In this document: in pieces, positions 7,210 through 15,424 of the stretch | Layout of the letters: the number at the start of each line of letters is the position of its first letter | How positions within the stretch are numbered: the stretch's first letter is position 1 | Origin: UBA11164 sp034376725 | GTDB taxonomy: Bacteria > Pseudomonadota > Gammaproteobacteria > Xanthomonadales > Xanthomonadaceae | DNA: 27,536 nt | Assembly (NCBI GenBank): GCA_034376725.1 | Contig: JAXMJH010000113.1 | Span: forward strand, 1-27,536 | Direction: 5' to 3' | Made by a program: the position numbers and the translations under genes | The notes under the pieces: generated by a model | Databases searched by the model: none | What the model saw: only the letters and a program-made list of their open reading frames with translations | What the model was told of the DNA's origin: nothing

Positions 7210-8022
7210 TCAATCGAGGAACAGGTCCGGCAGCGGTTCGAGTGAGGCGTCGACGGCATAGGCCGAAAAATCCACGACACCGGCCGAGCGCAGAACCTGC
7301 TCGTCGATCAGAAACTGGCCGTTGAGCGCGCCGCTGGGATGGCTGAGCACGGCATGCGCCGCATCGGCGACGATCTGCGGATGCCGGCAGCGCGCCTCCT
7401 CGACACCGGGAATCATCTTCAGCGCATCGGTGGCGATCACCGTGCGCGGCCACAGGGCGTTGACCGCCACCCCGCGCGGCCCAAACTCCGCTGCCAGTCC
7501 CAGCGTGACCAGACTCATGCCCATCTTGGCCAATGTGTAGCCGGTGTGCGGGCCCCACCACTTCGGGTCGAGCGTGGGTGGCGGCGCCAGGGTGAGGATG
7601 TGCGGATTGTCGGCGTCCAGCAGATGCGGCAGACAGGCCTGGCTGCACACGAAGGTGCCGCGCGCATTGACCTGCTGCATCAGGTCGAAACGCTTCATCG
7701 GCGTGTCCAGCGTGCCGCGCAGCCAGATGGCGCTGGCGTTGTTGACCAGGATGTCGATTCCGCCGAAGCGCGCCACGGCGGCCGCCACGGCTTGCGCCAC
7801 CTGGTCTTCGTCGCGAATGTCGCAGCGTATCGCCAGCGCCTGCCCACCCGCCGCTTCGACCGCCTCGGCGGCGCTGTGAATGGTGCCCGGCAGGCGCGGA
7901 TTGGCGACATCGCTCTTTGCGGCAATCACCACATTGGCGCCGTCGCGCGCGGCGCGCAGGGCGATCGCCAGGCCGATGCCGCGCGAGGCTCCGGTGATGA
8001 ACAGGGTTTTGTTCTTGAGCAT
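7210..8022 (-). CDS. SDR family oxidoreductase, HSDL2-like
   Basis: A 270-residue short-chain dehydrogenase. The NAD(P)-binding TGASRGIG is at residues 10-17, the NNAS motif at 94-97 and the catalytic pair Tyr162/Lys166 in GYTLAKMG. The insert GTIHSAAEAVEAAGGQAL and the MQQVNARGTFVCSQACLPHL segment match the group related to hydroxysteroid dehydrogenase-like protein 2. The substrate is unknown; members are linked with fatty-acid or steroid-like compounds without firm assignment. ATG at 8022 puts the nucleotide motif in its normal place; an upstream ATG at 8061 would add 13 residues. It sits between the LON-domain gene and gloA on the same strand, probably in the same transcript. Confidence 0.88.
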   Translation of the reverse strand: MLKNKTLFITGASRGIGLAIALRAARDGANVVIAAKSDVANPRLPGTIHSAAEAVEAAGGQALAIRCDIRDEDQVAQAVAAAVARFGGIDILVNNASAIWLRGTLDTPMKRFDLMQQVNARGTFVCSQACLPHLLDADNPHILTLAPPPTLDPKWWGPHTGYTLAKMGMSLVTLGLAAEFGPRGVAVNALWPRTVIATDALKMIPGVEEARCRHPQIVADAAHAVLSHPSGALNGQFLIDEQVLRSAGVVDFSAYAVDASLEPLPDLFLD

Positions 8023-8107
8023 GGCAGTGGGTCTCGCCTGGCGTGAAGTGACAACGCGCATTATCGCGCACCTTCATCGGTCGCTCGAATTCGTTTGCTG
8101 GCGCTGG

Positions 8108-8710
8108 CTAGGCGTCGCCGGCATCGCGCAGCTGCGGGAGTTCGTCGATGATCTGCTGCAGCCGGACGTTGGCGTCGGCCTGTTGAAGAAGTCGCTGCCG
8201 CGCAGTCAGCGACAACGGCAGAAACTCGCCCAGCCGCCAGGCCACCCAGTCGGCGTCGTCGAAGCACTCCTGATCCGCGCCGGCGTGCTGGCCACCGAAA
8301 CGGTCGATCAACTGGGCGACCAGCAGGGCCAGCAGCCCGTACTCGGGCGCGACCGGCTGCGGCATCGGGTCGGCCGTCCACTCGACATCGGCGACGATCA
8401 GGCCGCTGTCGCGCACCCGCGTGCGAAGCACCCGAAATCGCCGGACGCCGCGCACGGTGATGCCCAGCAGACCGTCGGGCAGGCTGTCGAAGTCCTCGAT
8501 GCGCGCCTCGGTCCCCCAGGCCGCCGTGCTGATGCCATCGACGCCGGTTTCGTGGCCCTCAAGCACCAGGCAGATGCCAAAGCCGACGCCATCGCGCGCG
8601 CAATCGCGAACCATGTCCAGATAGCGTCGCTCGAAGATGCGCAGCTTCATCACGCCATCCGGGAACAGGACGGCACGCAGCGGAAACAGCGGCAGTTCGG
8701 CGGTGGTCAC
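8108..8710 (-). CDS. LON substrate-binding domain protein
   Basis: A 200-residue protein that is essentially only the N-terminal substrate-recognition domain of Lon proteases (peptidase S16, N-terminal type), with no ATPase or protease part. Seen: ELPLFPLRAVLFPDGVMKLRIFERRYLDMVRD at the N-terminus, then GTEARIEDFDSLPDGLLGITVRGVRRFRV, and a helical C-terminal half including WRLGEFLPLS. Stand-alone proteins of this type are common in proteobacteria and have no proven function. The start codon is GTG at 8710, nine bases after the mpl stop, so it is likely translated from the mpl message. Confidence 0.9.
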   Translation of the reverse strand: MTTAELPLFPLRAVLFPDGVMKLRIFERRYLDMVRDCARDGVGFGICLVLEGHETGVDGISTAAWGTEARIEDFDSLPDGLLGITVRGVRRFRVLRTRVRDSGLIVADVEWTADPMPQPVAPEYGLLALLVAQLIDRFGGQHAGADQECFDDADWVAWRLGEFLPLSLTARQRLLQQADANVRLQQIIDELPQLRDAGDA

Positions 8711-8719
8711 CGCGCCAGT

Positions 8720-10102
8720 CTAGCGGCGCGCGCGCAGCAGTTCGACCATGCGGACCGGCGCCGCTTCGAAACCGCCGTTGGACATGAAAACCACGTGATC
8801 GCCCGGCCCGGCCAGAGCAGCCAGCCGATCCAGCAGGCTGTCCACGTCCGCCACCGTTTCCGCCTGGCCGCGCACCTCGGCCACCACTTTTTCGGCATCC
8901 CAGGGCAGACCGGGCCGGTGCAGAAAGACCACGGCATCGGCGGCCTCCAGTGCCGGCGCGAGCTGGTCGGCATGGGCGCCCAGCCGCATCGAGTTGCTGC
9001 GCGGCTCCAGCGCCACCAGCAGACGACCGGAGCCGACGCGTGCGCGCAGCCCCTCCAGGGTCGTGCGGATGGCGGTCGGATGGTGGGCAAAGTCGTCGTA
9101 CACCTGCACTCCGGCCACGTTGCCGACCAGCTCCAGTCGCCGCTTGATGCCGGCAAACCCGCTCAGTCGGTCCAGCAGCGGGGATACCTCAACGCCGACG
9201 GCATCGGCTGCCGCCAGTGCGGCCAGTGCATTCATGACGTTGTGCCGGCCCAGCAACGGCCAGCGCACCACGCCCAGCCGCTCGCCATGGCGAAACACCT
9301 CGAAGGCGCTGGCGTCGGCTTCGATGACATCGGCCCGCCAGTCGCATCCGGCATCGAAGCCGAAGGTGGTCACCGGCGTCCAGCAGCCCATGGCCAGCAC
9401 CTCGGCCAGCGCCGCGTCTTCGCCGTTGACGATCAGCCGGCCGTTGCCGGGCACGGTGCGCACCAGGTGATGAAACTGGCGCTGGATGGCGGCCAGATCC
9501 GGAAAGATGTCGGCGTGATCGAACTCCAGGTTGTTGAGCACGGCGACGGTCGGGCGGTAGTGGACGAACTTGCTGCGCTTGTCGAAGAACGCGGTGTCGT
9601 ACTCGTCGGCCTCGACCACGAACAGCGGCGCCTCGCCACCTGCCCCTGCGCCGCCCAAACGCGCGGAAACGCCGAAATCTCCAGCCACGCCGCCGATCAG
9701 GAAACCGGGGTCGCGGCCGGCCGCATCGAGCAGGAACGCCAGGATCGATGTGGTGGTGGTCTTGCCGTGGGTGCCGGCCACCGCCAGCGTGGTGCGCCCG
9801 GGCAGCACCCGTTCGGCCAACCATTGCGCGCCCGAGGTGTAGGCCAGGCGCGCGTTCAACACGTGTTCGACGGCCGGGTTGCCGCGGCTGAGCGCATTGC
9901 CGACCAGCACCAGGTCGGTGTCGGCGGCGATGTGTTCGGCCCGGTAGCCCTCGGCCAGCGCGATGCCCAGCTGGCGCAGTTGGTCGGACATCGGCGGATA
10001 GACCCCGGCATCGGAGCCCTCCACCGTGTCGCCAAGCGCGCGTGCCAGGGCCGCCACGCCACCCATGAAGGTGCCGCAGACGCCGAGGATATGCAGCTTC
10101 AT
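8720..10102 (-). CDS. mpl: UDP-MurNAc:tripeptide ligase (murein recycling)
   Basis: A 460-residue Mur ligase family enzyme that attaches the recycled tripeptide L-Ala-gamma-D-Glu-meso-DAP to UDP-MurNAc in the cytoplasm. The N-terminus MKLHILGVCGTFMGGVA, with GTFM in place of the MurC GxGxxG pattern, is diagnostic of Mpl. The ATP loop GTHGKTTTTS is at residues 110-119, followed by FVVEADEYDTAFFDKRSKF, the NLEFDHADIF segment, LGRHNVMNALAA and YDDFAHHPTAI. Length is normal. The open frame extends further upstream through adk in another frame; ATG at 10102 starts the conserved sequence, but no strong ribosome site precedes it. The gene follows adk by 43 bases on the same strand. Confidence 0.95.
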   Translation of the reverse strand: MKLHILGVCGTFMGGVAALARALGDTVEGSDAGVYPPMSDQLRQLGIALAEGYRAEHIAADTDLVLVGNALSRGNPAVEHVLNARLAYTSGAQWLAERVLPGRTTLAVAGTHGKTTTTSILAFLLDAAGRDPGFLIGGVAGDFGVSARLGGAGAGGEAPLFVVEADEYDTAFFDKRSKFVHYRPTVAVLNNLEFDHADIFPDLAAIQRQFHHLVRTVPGNGRLIVNGEDAALAEVLAMGCWTPVTTFGFDAGCDWRADVIEADASAFEVFRHGERLGVVRWPLLGRHNVMNALAALAAADAVGVEVSPLLDRLSGFAGIKRRLELVGNVAGVQVYDDFAHHPTAIRTTLEGLRARVGSGRLLVALEPRSNSMRLGAHADQLAPALEAADAVVFLHRPGLPWDAEKVVAEVRGQAETVADVDSLLDRLAALAGPGDHVVFMSNGGFEAAPVRMVELLRARR

Positions 10103-10145
10103 GGCCGGGGGCCGGCGGGCCGGGGACCGAAACGCGCCGGCGCGC

Positions 10146-10718
10146 TCACTCCAGGTGTTGTTCCACGGCGGCGAGGATGCGCGCGAACACCTCATCCATC
10201 TCGCCGACACCGAACACGCAGGCCAGCTTGCCGTGACCCCGGTAGTAGTCGACCACCGGCGCGGTCTGCTCGGCGTAGACGTTGAGCCGGTGCCGCACGG
10301 CCTGCGGGCTGTCGTCCGCGCGGCCCTCCTCGGCGGCGCGCCCGGCCAGACGCTGCACGATCCGCTCGTTGTCGACATCGAGCTGGACCGCCACATCCAT
10401 CGGCTGGCCGACCCGCTCCAGCAGGGCGTCCAGCGCACTGGCCTGGGCCAGATTGCGCGGGTAGCCATCGAGAATGAAGCCGTTGGCGCAGTCGGGCTGC
10501 CTCAGCCGCTCTTCCAGCATACCCAGCACGATTTCGTCGGACACCAGACTGCCGGCCTCCATCACCGCCTTGGCTTTCTTGCCGAGCTCGGTGCCGGCGG
10601 CCACGGCGGCGCGGAGCAGATCGCCGGTGGAAATGTGGGGAACGTTGAAGTGCTCTCTCAGTTTGGCCGCCTGGGTGCCCTTACCGGACCCCGGCGCGCC
10701 GAGAAGTACGAGACGCAT
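10146..10718 (-). CDS. adk: Adenylate kinase (short-lid form)
   Basis: A 190-residue enzyme that interconverts ATP plus AMP and two ADP. The P-loop GAPGSGKGT lies at residues 7-15, STGDLLRA at 30-37 and GFILDGYPRN at 80-89 (Tyr replaces the usual Phe). The lid is the short kind: GRAAEEGRADDSPQAV near 127-141 runs straight into the RHRL helix with no zinc-cysteine insert. ATG at 10718 starts the MRLVLLGAPG core with AAGGGAA upstream; longer in-frame starts add unconserved sequence. It is the first gene of the minus-strand run and diverges from pfp, a shared 193-base region lying between. Confidence 0.95.
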   Translation of the reverse strand: MRLVLLGAPGSGKGTQAAKLREHFNVPHISTGDLLRAAVAAGTELGKKAKAVMEAGSLVSDEIVLGMLEERLRQPDCANGFILDGYPRNLAQASALDALLERVGQPMDVAVQLDVDNERIVQRLAGRAAEEGRADDSPQAVRHRLNVYAEQTAPVVDYYRGHGKLACVFGVGEMDEVFARILAAVEQHLE

Positions 10719-10911
10719 GCGCGAAGATTCCCTTCGATAAGAAAACTGGGGGCGGGCGCGCGACATCGCGCATTGGCTAAACTGCATGCCGAGCCCGCCG
10801 AAGGATCAAAAGCTACCCGTGCCGGGGATGGCAGTCAAATCGACATTGGTCGACCCCGAGACCCGGCGCCTGGCGTGATCCTGGGAATCTGAACTCAATC
10901 CGGAGCGCATC
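10719..10911. promoter_or_regulatory. Divergent adk/pfp control region
   Basis: This 193-base gap must hold the promoters for the adk run (left) and pfp (right). No consensus -35/-10 pair stands out. Two palindromes are visible: GCGCGA-CA-TCGCGC at 10758-10771 and GGTCGACC at 10848-10855. Either could be a regulator site, but there is no direct support. Confidence 0.35.
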
Positions 10912-12165
10912 ATGAGCAAAGGCAAGCTGCTGTACGCCCAATCCGGCGGCGTGACCGCCGTCATCAACGCGACCGCTGCTGCGGTCATCGCCACTGCGCG
11001 CGAGCACAAAATCAAGGTGCTGGCCGCGCGCAACGGCATCGTCGGCGCCCTGCGCGAAGAGCTGATCGATGTCGGCAAGGAAAGCGCGGCCACGCTTCGG
11101 GCACTGGCCCACACGCCGGGCGGGGCTTTCGGCTCGTGCCGCTTCAAGCTCAAGTCGATCGACGCCGACCGGGCACATTACGAGCGCCTGATCGCGGTCT
11201 GCCGCGCGCACGATATCCGCTATTTCCTCTACAACGGCGGCAACGACTCGGCCGACACCTGCCACAAGGTCTCGCAGATCGCCAAGGAATACGGCTATCC
11301 GCTGCAGGCGATCGGCGTGCCGAAGACGGTCGACAACGATCTGGCGGTGACCGACACCTGCCCCGGCTTCGGGTCGGCGGCCAAATACACCGCCATCTCG
11401 CTGCTGGAAGCCAGCTTCGATGTGGCGGCGATGGCCGAATCGTCGACCAAGGTGTTCGTCTACGAGGTGATGGGCCGGCACGCCGGCTGGCTGGCCGCCG
11501 CCGCCGGGCTGGCTGGAAACGGACCGGACCAGACGCCGCATGTCATTCTGTTTCCCGAAGTGGCCTACGACGAGGCCCGGTTCCTGGCGAAGGTCAAGGC
11601 CACCGTGGCCAAGGTCGGCTACTGCGTGGTGGTGGTGTCCGAGGGCTTGCGCCGGGCCGACGGCAGCTTCGTGGCCGAGACCGGCGGCAAGGACTCGTTC
11701 GGGCATAGCCAGCTGGGCGGCGTGGGCCCGGCGCTGGCGGCCACGGTGAAGGATCGGCTTGGCTTCAAGGTGCACTGGACGGTGCCCGACTATCTTCAGC
11801 GCTCGGCCCGCCATCTGGCATCGCAGACCGACTTCGACCAGGCCCAGGCGGTCGGACGGGCGGCGGTCGAATACGCCGTGGCCGGCATGCACGGCGTAAT
11901 GCCGGTGATCGCGCGCCAGTCCGATGCACCGTATCGCTGGAAGATCGAGCCGGCGCCTCTGGCCAAGGTGGCCAACCACGAAAAGAAGATGCCCAGGAGT
12001 TACATCCGCCGCGATGGCTATGGCATCACCGAAGCCTGCCGCCGCTACCTGGCCCCGCTGATTGCCGGCGAAGCCAACCCGCCCTACGGCAAGGACGGTT
12101 TGCCGCGCTATGTCCGCATCAAGGGCGAGCAGGTGGCGAAGAAGCTGGAGCCTTATGCCGTGTGA
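10912..12165 (+). CDS. pfp: Pyrophosphate-dependent 6-phosphofructokinase
   Basis: A 417-residue phosphofructokinase of the PPi-using type, which phosphorylates fructose-6-phosphate reversibly with PPi instead of ATP. Two residues decide this: Asp112 in GGNDS (109-113), where ATP enzymes have Gly, and Lys138 in PKTVDND (137-143), where ATP enzymes have PGT. The catalytic Asp pair is in TVDND. MGRHAGW (sugar-phosphate binding) and VVVVSEG follow. The GGNDS spelling, with Asn for the more usual Asp, is a variation seen in this subgroup. ATG at 10912 is preceded by CCGGAG. Its neighbour hppA also uses PPi, supporting a PPi-linked glycolysis. Confidence 0.93.
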   Translation: MSKGKLLYAQSGGVTAVINATAAAVIATAREHKIKVLAARNGIVGALREELIDVGKESAATLRALAHTPGGAFGSCRFKLKSIDADRAHYERLIAVCRAHDIRYFLYNGGNDSADTCHKVSQIAKEYGYPLQAIGVPKTVDNDLAVTDTCPGFGSAAKYTAISLLEASFDVAAMAESSTKVFVYEVMGRHAGWLAAAAGLAGNGPDQTPHVILFPEVAYDEARFLAKVKATVAKVGYCVVVVSEGLRRADGSFVAETGGKDSFGHSQLGGVGPALAATVKDRLGFKVHWTVPDYLQRSARHLASQTDFDQAQAVGRAAVEYAVAGMHGVMPVIARQSDAPYRWKIEPAPLAKVANHEKKMPRSYIRRDGYGITEACRRYLAPLIAGEANPPYGKDGLPRYVRIKGEQVAKKLEPYAV

Positions 12166-12544
12166 GGCTGGGAATCGGGAATCGGGGGCGGGAAAGGCGT
12201 TCGAAGGGTGCCTGGCGCGGTTGACCTTGGGCGTCTTGGCCCGGGTGAATTGCTGAGCAGCGGCTTCCCCTCTCCTGGCCCCTGGGCCGGGCCGCAATGG
12301 TTCGCGCGGTCAAGATTTGCCATACTCCCCGCGCTTGGCCCAAGGAGCCCGTCGGGCTTTGGTGGTCGAGGCGAAGATCCGGCTGTGCAAGAACAGACTC
12401 TCGACGGTTCGCCGACCCGCAGCATCGCATAGGGTCGAGAATCGGCGAAAACATGGGCTTCACAGACGGATGCGCAGCCCGACCGGCCAGAATCCGACAG
12501 GCTCCCAAGAACACGTGCAACTACCTTTTCGGGGAGAGACTTTC
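12166..12544 (+). other. pfp-hppA intergenic region
   Basis: No gene is supported in these 379 bases. Just after pfp there is a short tandem of GGGAATC units (near 12171-12186). A small hairpin AGCCC-GTC-GGGCT followed by TT lies at about 12347-12360. The hppA ribosome site GGGGAGAG sits near 12530-12537. Loose -10-like words such as CATACT (about 12320) are present but lack a convincing -35, so I call no promoter. Confidence 0.5.
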
Positions 12545-14587
12545 ATGCTTGAGCAATACGCACTCTGGCTGGCGCTGGTGGCAGCGGCGCTGGCCATCAT
12601 CTACGGCGTGTTTTCGGCGCGCTGGATCCTTGCCCAACCGGCGGGCAACGAGCGGATGCAGCAGATCGCGATGGCGATCCAGGAAGGCGCCGGGGCATAT
12701 CTTCGCCGGCAGTACACCACCATCGCCTATGTCGGCGTGGCGCTGTTCGCCATCATCGGTTTCGTGCCGGGCCTCGGCTGGCCGACTGCGATCGGCTTCT
12801 TGATCGGCGCCGTGCTGTCGGGTGCGGCCGGTTTCATCGGCATGTTCGTCTCGGTGCGCGCCAACGTGCGCACCACGCAGGCGGCGTCCATCGGTCTCAA
12901 TGCCGCGCTGCAGGTCAGCTTCCGGGGCGGCGCGGTCACCGGCCTGCTGGTGGTCGGCCTGGGTCTGCTGGGCGTGGCGGGCTACTTCATGTTCCTGATG
13001 AATGGCGCCACCGACGGCGATGCCGTCACCAACGCCCTGCAGCCGATGATCGGCCTGGCGTTCGGCTCCTCGCTGATTTCCATCTTCGCCCGACTGGGCG
13101 GCGGAATCTTCACCAAGGGCGCCGATGTCGGCGCCGATCTGGTCGGCAAGGTCGAAGCCGGCATCCCCGAGGATGACCCGCGCAACCCGGCGGTCATTGC
13201 AGACAACGTCGGCGACAACGTCGGCGATTGCGCCGGCATGGCGGCCGACCTGTTCGAGACCTACGCGGTGACCATCATCGCCGCCATGCTGATCGCCGGC
13301 ATCAGTTTCGCCACCTACGGCTGGGCCGGTGTGGTGTTCCCGCTGGTGCTGGGCGCGGTGTCGATCGTCGCCTCGGTAATCGGCACGTTCTTCGTCAAGG
13401 TCGAGGAAGGCGGCAAGATCATGGCCGCCCTGTATCGCGGCCTGACGGTATCCGGCGTGCTGGCGGCGATCGGCTTCTATTTCGTCACCAACAACATGCT
13501 CGGTGCACAAGCCGGCATGCCGCTGTTCTGGTGCGCCATCGTCGGCCTGGTGCTGACCGCCGCGATGGTGGTGATCACCGAGTACTACACCGCCACCGAA
13601 TACGCCCCGGTGCGCGACATCGCCAAGGCTTCGGAAACCGGCCACGGCACCAATGTCATCGCCGGACTGGCGGTGTCGATGAAGTCGACCGCGCTGCCGG
13701 CCGTGGCCGTGGCCGCCGCCATCCTCGGCTGCTATGAGCTGGCCGGCCTGATGGGCATCGCCATCGCCGCCACCGCCATGCTGTCGATGGCCGGGATGAT
13801 CGTGGCGCTCGACGCCTACGGCCCGATCACCGACAACGCCGGCGGTATCGCGGAAATGAGCGGGCTGGACCCGGAAATCCGCAAGACCACCGATGCGCTG
13901 GATGCGGTCGGCAACACCACCAAGGCAGTTACCAAGGGCTACGCCATCGGTTCGGCCGGTCTGGCTGCGCTGGTGCTGTTCGCCGACTATGCCCACAAGC
14001 TGTCGGAGAAGGCGCTGGTCACCGGGGTCGAGGTCAACTTCTCGATCGACCGCCCCGACGTGTTGGTCGGCCTGATCATCGGCGGCCTGATCCCGTATCT
14101 GTTCGGCGCCCTGGCCATGCAGGCGGTCGGCCGTGCCGCCAGCGCGGTGGTCGAAGAGGTCCGTCGCCAGTTCCGCGAAATCAAGGGCATCATGGAAGGC
14201 ACCGGCAAGCCGGAGTACGACAAGGCCGTCGACCTGCTGACCAAGTCCGCGATCCGGGAAATGATCGTGCCCTCGATGCTGCCGCTGCTGGTTCCGGTGG
14301 CGGTCGGCCTGTTGCTCGGCCCGGCGGCGCTCGGCGGCCTGCTGATCGGCACCATCGTCACCGGTCTGTTCGTGGCGATTTCGATGTGCACCGGCGGCGG
14401 CGCCTGGGATAACGCCAAGAAGTACATCGAGGAAGGCCATCACGGCGGCAAGGGCAGCGAGGCCCACAAGGCCGCGGTCACCGGCGACACCGTCGGCGAC
14501 CCGTACAAGGACACCGCCGGCCCGGCGGTCAACCCGCTGATCAAGGTGACCAACATCGTCGCCCTGCTGCTGGTGCCGCTGCTGTAA
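12545..14587 (+). CDS. hppA: H+-translocating membrane pyrophosphatase, K+-independent
   Basis: A 680-residue integral membrane enzyme with about 16 helices that couples PPi hydrolysis to proton pumping across the inner membrane. Substrate-binding stretches are intact: GGGIFTKGADVGADLVGKVE, DNVGDNVGD (residues 220-228), EYYT, TDNAGGIAEM and GDTVGDPYKDTAGPAVNPLIK. The subtype is readable: GNTTKAVTKG has Lys460 and Thr463, the residues that define the K+-independent class (Ala460 in the K+-dependent class). ATG at 12545 has GGGGAGAG nine bases upstream. The upstream in-frame extension is intergenic. Being between pfp and ppa, it competes for or conserves the energy of PPi. Confidence 0.97.
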   Translation: MLEQYALWLALVAAALAIIYGVFSARWILAQPAGNERMQQIAMAIQEGAGAYLRRQYTTIAYVGVALFAIIGFVPGLGWPTAIGFLIGAVLSGAAGFIGMFVSVRANVRTTQAASIGLNAALQVSFRGGAVTGLLVVGLGLLGVAGYFMFLMNGATDGDAVTNALQPMIGLAFGSSLISIFARLGGGIFTKGADVGADLVGKVEAGIPEDDPRNPAVIADNVGDNVGDCAGMAADLFETYAVTIIAAMLIAGISFATYGWAGVVFPLVLGAVSIVASVIGTFFVKVEEGGKIMAALYRGLTVSGVLAAIGFYFVTNNMLGAQAGMPLFWCAIVGLVLTAAMVVITEYYTATEYAPVRDIAKASETGHGTNVIAGLAVSMKSTALPAVAVAAAILGCYELAGLMGIAIAATAMLSMAGMIVALDAYGPITDNAGGIAEMSGLDPEIRKTTDALDAVGNTTKAVTKGYAIGSAGLAALVLFADYAHKLSEKALVTGVEVNFSIDRPDVLVGLIIGGLIPYLFGALAMQAVGRAASAVVEEVRRQFREIKGIMEGTGKPEYDKAVDLLTKSAIREMIVPSMLPLLVPVAVGLLLGPAALGGLLIGTIVTGLFVAISMCTGGGAWDNAKKYIEEGHHGGKGSEAHKAAVTGDTVGDPYKDTAGPAVNPLIKVTNIVALLLVPLL

Positions 14588-14594
14588 ATTCGAC

Positions 14595-14629
14595 GCGGGC
14601 CAGCGGCGCTTGCCGCGCTGCTGGCCCGC
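14595..14629 (+). terminator. Hairpin after hppA
   Basis: GCGGGCCAGC (14595-14604) pairs perfectly with GCTGGCCCGC (14620-14629), and the 15-base interval (GGCG...GCGCT) can pair further. It begins 7 bases after the hppA stop. No U-run follows, so it may be a processing or stabilising hairpin or a poor intrinsic terminator. Confidence 0.55.
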
Positions 14630-14833
14630 CCTCGACTCGCAACGCGCCGGCTCGCCTGCAATGGGCGGGCCGGTATTGTGTCCCGCCCCGAGTCGCGCGG
14701 CGGACCGATTTCAGTAGCTCCCACCCCTGCTCCCAAGCCAGCCTCCGGCCGTCATGCTGCGCCGCAGCACGGCTTGGCGTATCCTTTGCCGGTTGCCGGC
14801 AACAGCGCCGGTCACCGCATCGAGGAGATCATC

Positions 14834-15382
14834 ATGGGTCTGGATCTGGTTCCCAGCGGGCGCAATCTGCCCGAGCAAATCAACGTCGTCATCGAAATCC
14901 CCAAGGACGCCGAGCCGGTCAAGTACGAAGTCGACAAGGAGACCGGCGCGATCTTCGTCGATCGCATCCTGTCCACGCCGATGCGCTACCCGTGCAATTA
15001 CGGCTACATTCCGCACACCCTGTGCGGCGACGGCGATCCGGCCGACGTGCTGGTCATCCTGCCGCTGCCGCTGATTCCGGGCGCAGTGATCCGCTGCCGT
15101 CCGGTGGGCGTGCTGAAGATGAGCGACGAAGCCGGCTCCGACGAAAAACTGCTGGCCGTACCCGACGACAACGTGTTCGCCGGCTACTCGCACATCACCG
15201 ACATCGGCGAGGTGTCGCCGCACTGGCTACAGCGCATCGGCCACTTCTTCGCCCACTACAAGGATCTGGAAGACGGCAAGTGGGTCAAGCTCGACGGCTG
15301 GGGCGATGCGGCGGCGGCCAAGAAGATCATCGGCGAAGCGGTCGAGCGCTACAACAACAGCCCGAACAAGCTCAACTTCTGA
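14834..15382 (+). CDS. ppa: Soluble inorganic pyrophosphatase
   Basis: A 182-residue family I pyrophosphatase that hydrolyses cytoplasmic PPi to phosphate. The family signature D-G-D-P-A-D-V is at residues 66-72, preceded by MRYPCNYGYIPHTL and followed by VLVILPLPLIPGAVIRCRPVGVL. Further ligands lie in EKLLAVPDD and FFAHYKDLEDGKWV. Length is that of bacterial family I enzymes. ATG at 14834 has GAGGAGA seven bases upstream. A -10-like TATCCT lies at 14780-14785. The upstream open frame to 14678 is not conserved. It is convergent with xerC. Confidence 0.96.
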   Translation: MGLDLVPSGRNLPEQINVVIEIPKDAEPVKYEVDKETGAIFVDRILSTPMRYPCNYGYIPHTLCGDGDPADVLVILPLPLIPGAVIRCRPVGVLKMSDEAGSDEKLLAVPDDNVFAGYSHITDIGEVSPHWLQRIGHFFAHYKDLEDGKWVKLDGWGDAAAAKKIIGEAVERYNNSPNKLNF

Positions 15383-15424
15383 ACCCTGGCGCCAACCGGC
15401 AGACCACTGCCGACCTGCCGCTGG

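Noticed and set aside
7880..10285. Long plus-strand open frame across mpl and the LON-domain gene
   Set aside because: It is antisense to three well-supported genes and its translation is low-complexity (His, Gln, Arg, Gly rich), as expected for a G+C-rich shadow.
12166..12544. Small gene between pfp and hppA
   Set aside because: Several short open frames exist, but they include the GGGAATC tandem and show no start signals or conserved pattern.
12521..14467. Long minus-strand open frame opposite hppA
   Set aside because: Its translation is repetitive His/Asp/Gln/Gly sequence with no family signature, and hppA on the other strand is fully conserved.
10912..15382. pfp-hppA-ppa as one strict operon
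   Set aside because: Gaps of 379 and 246 bases and a stem-loop after hppA argue for separate transcripts, although the genes are functionally linked.
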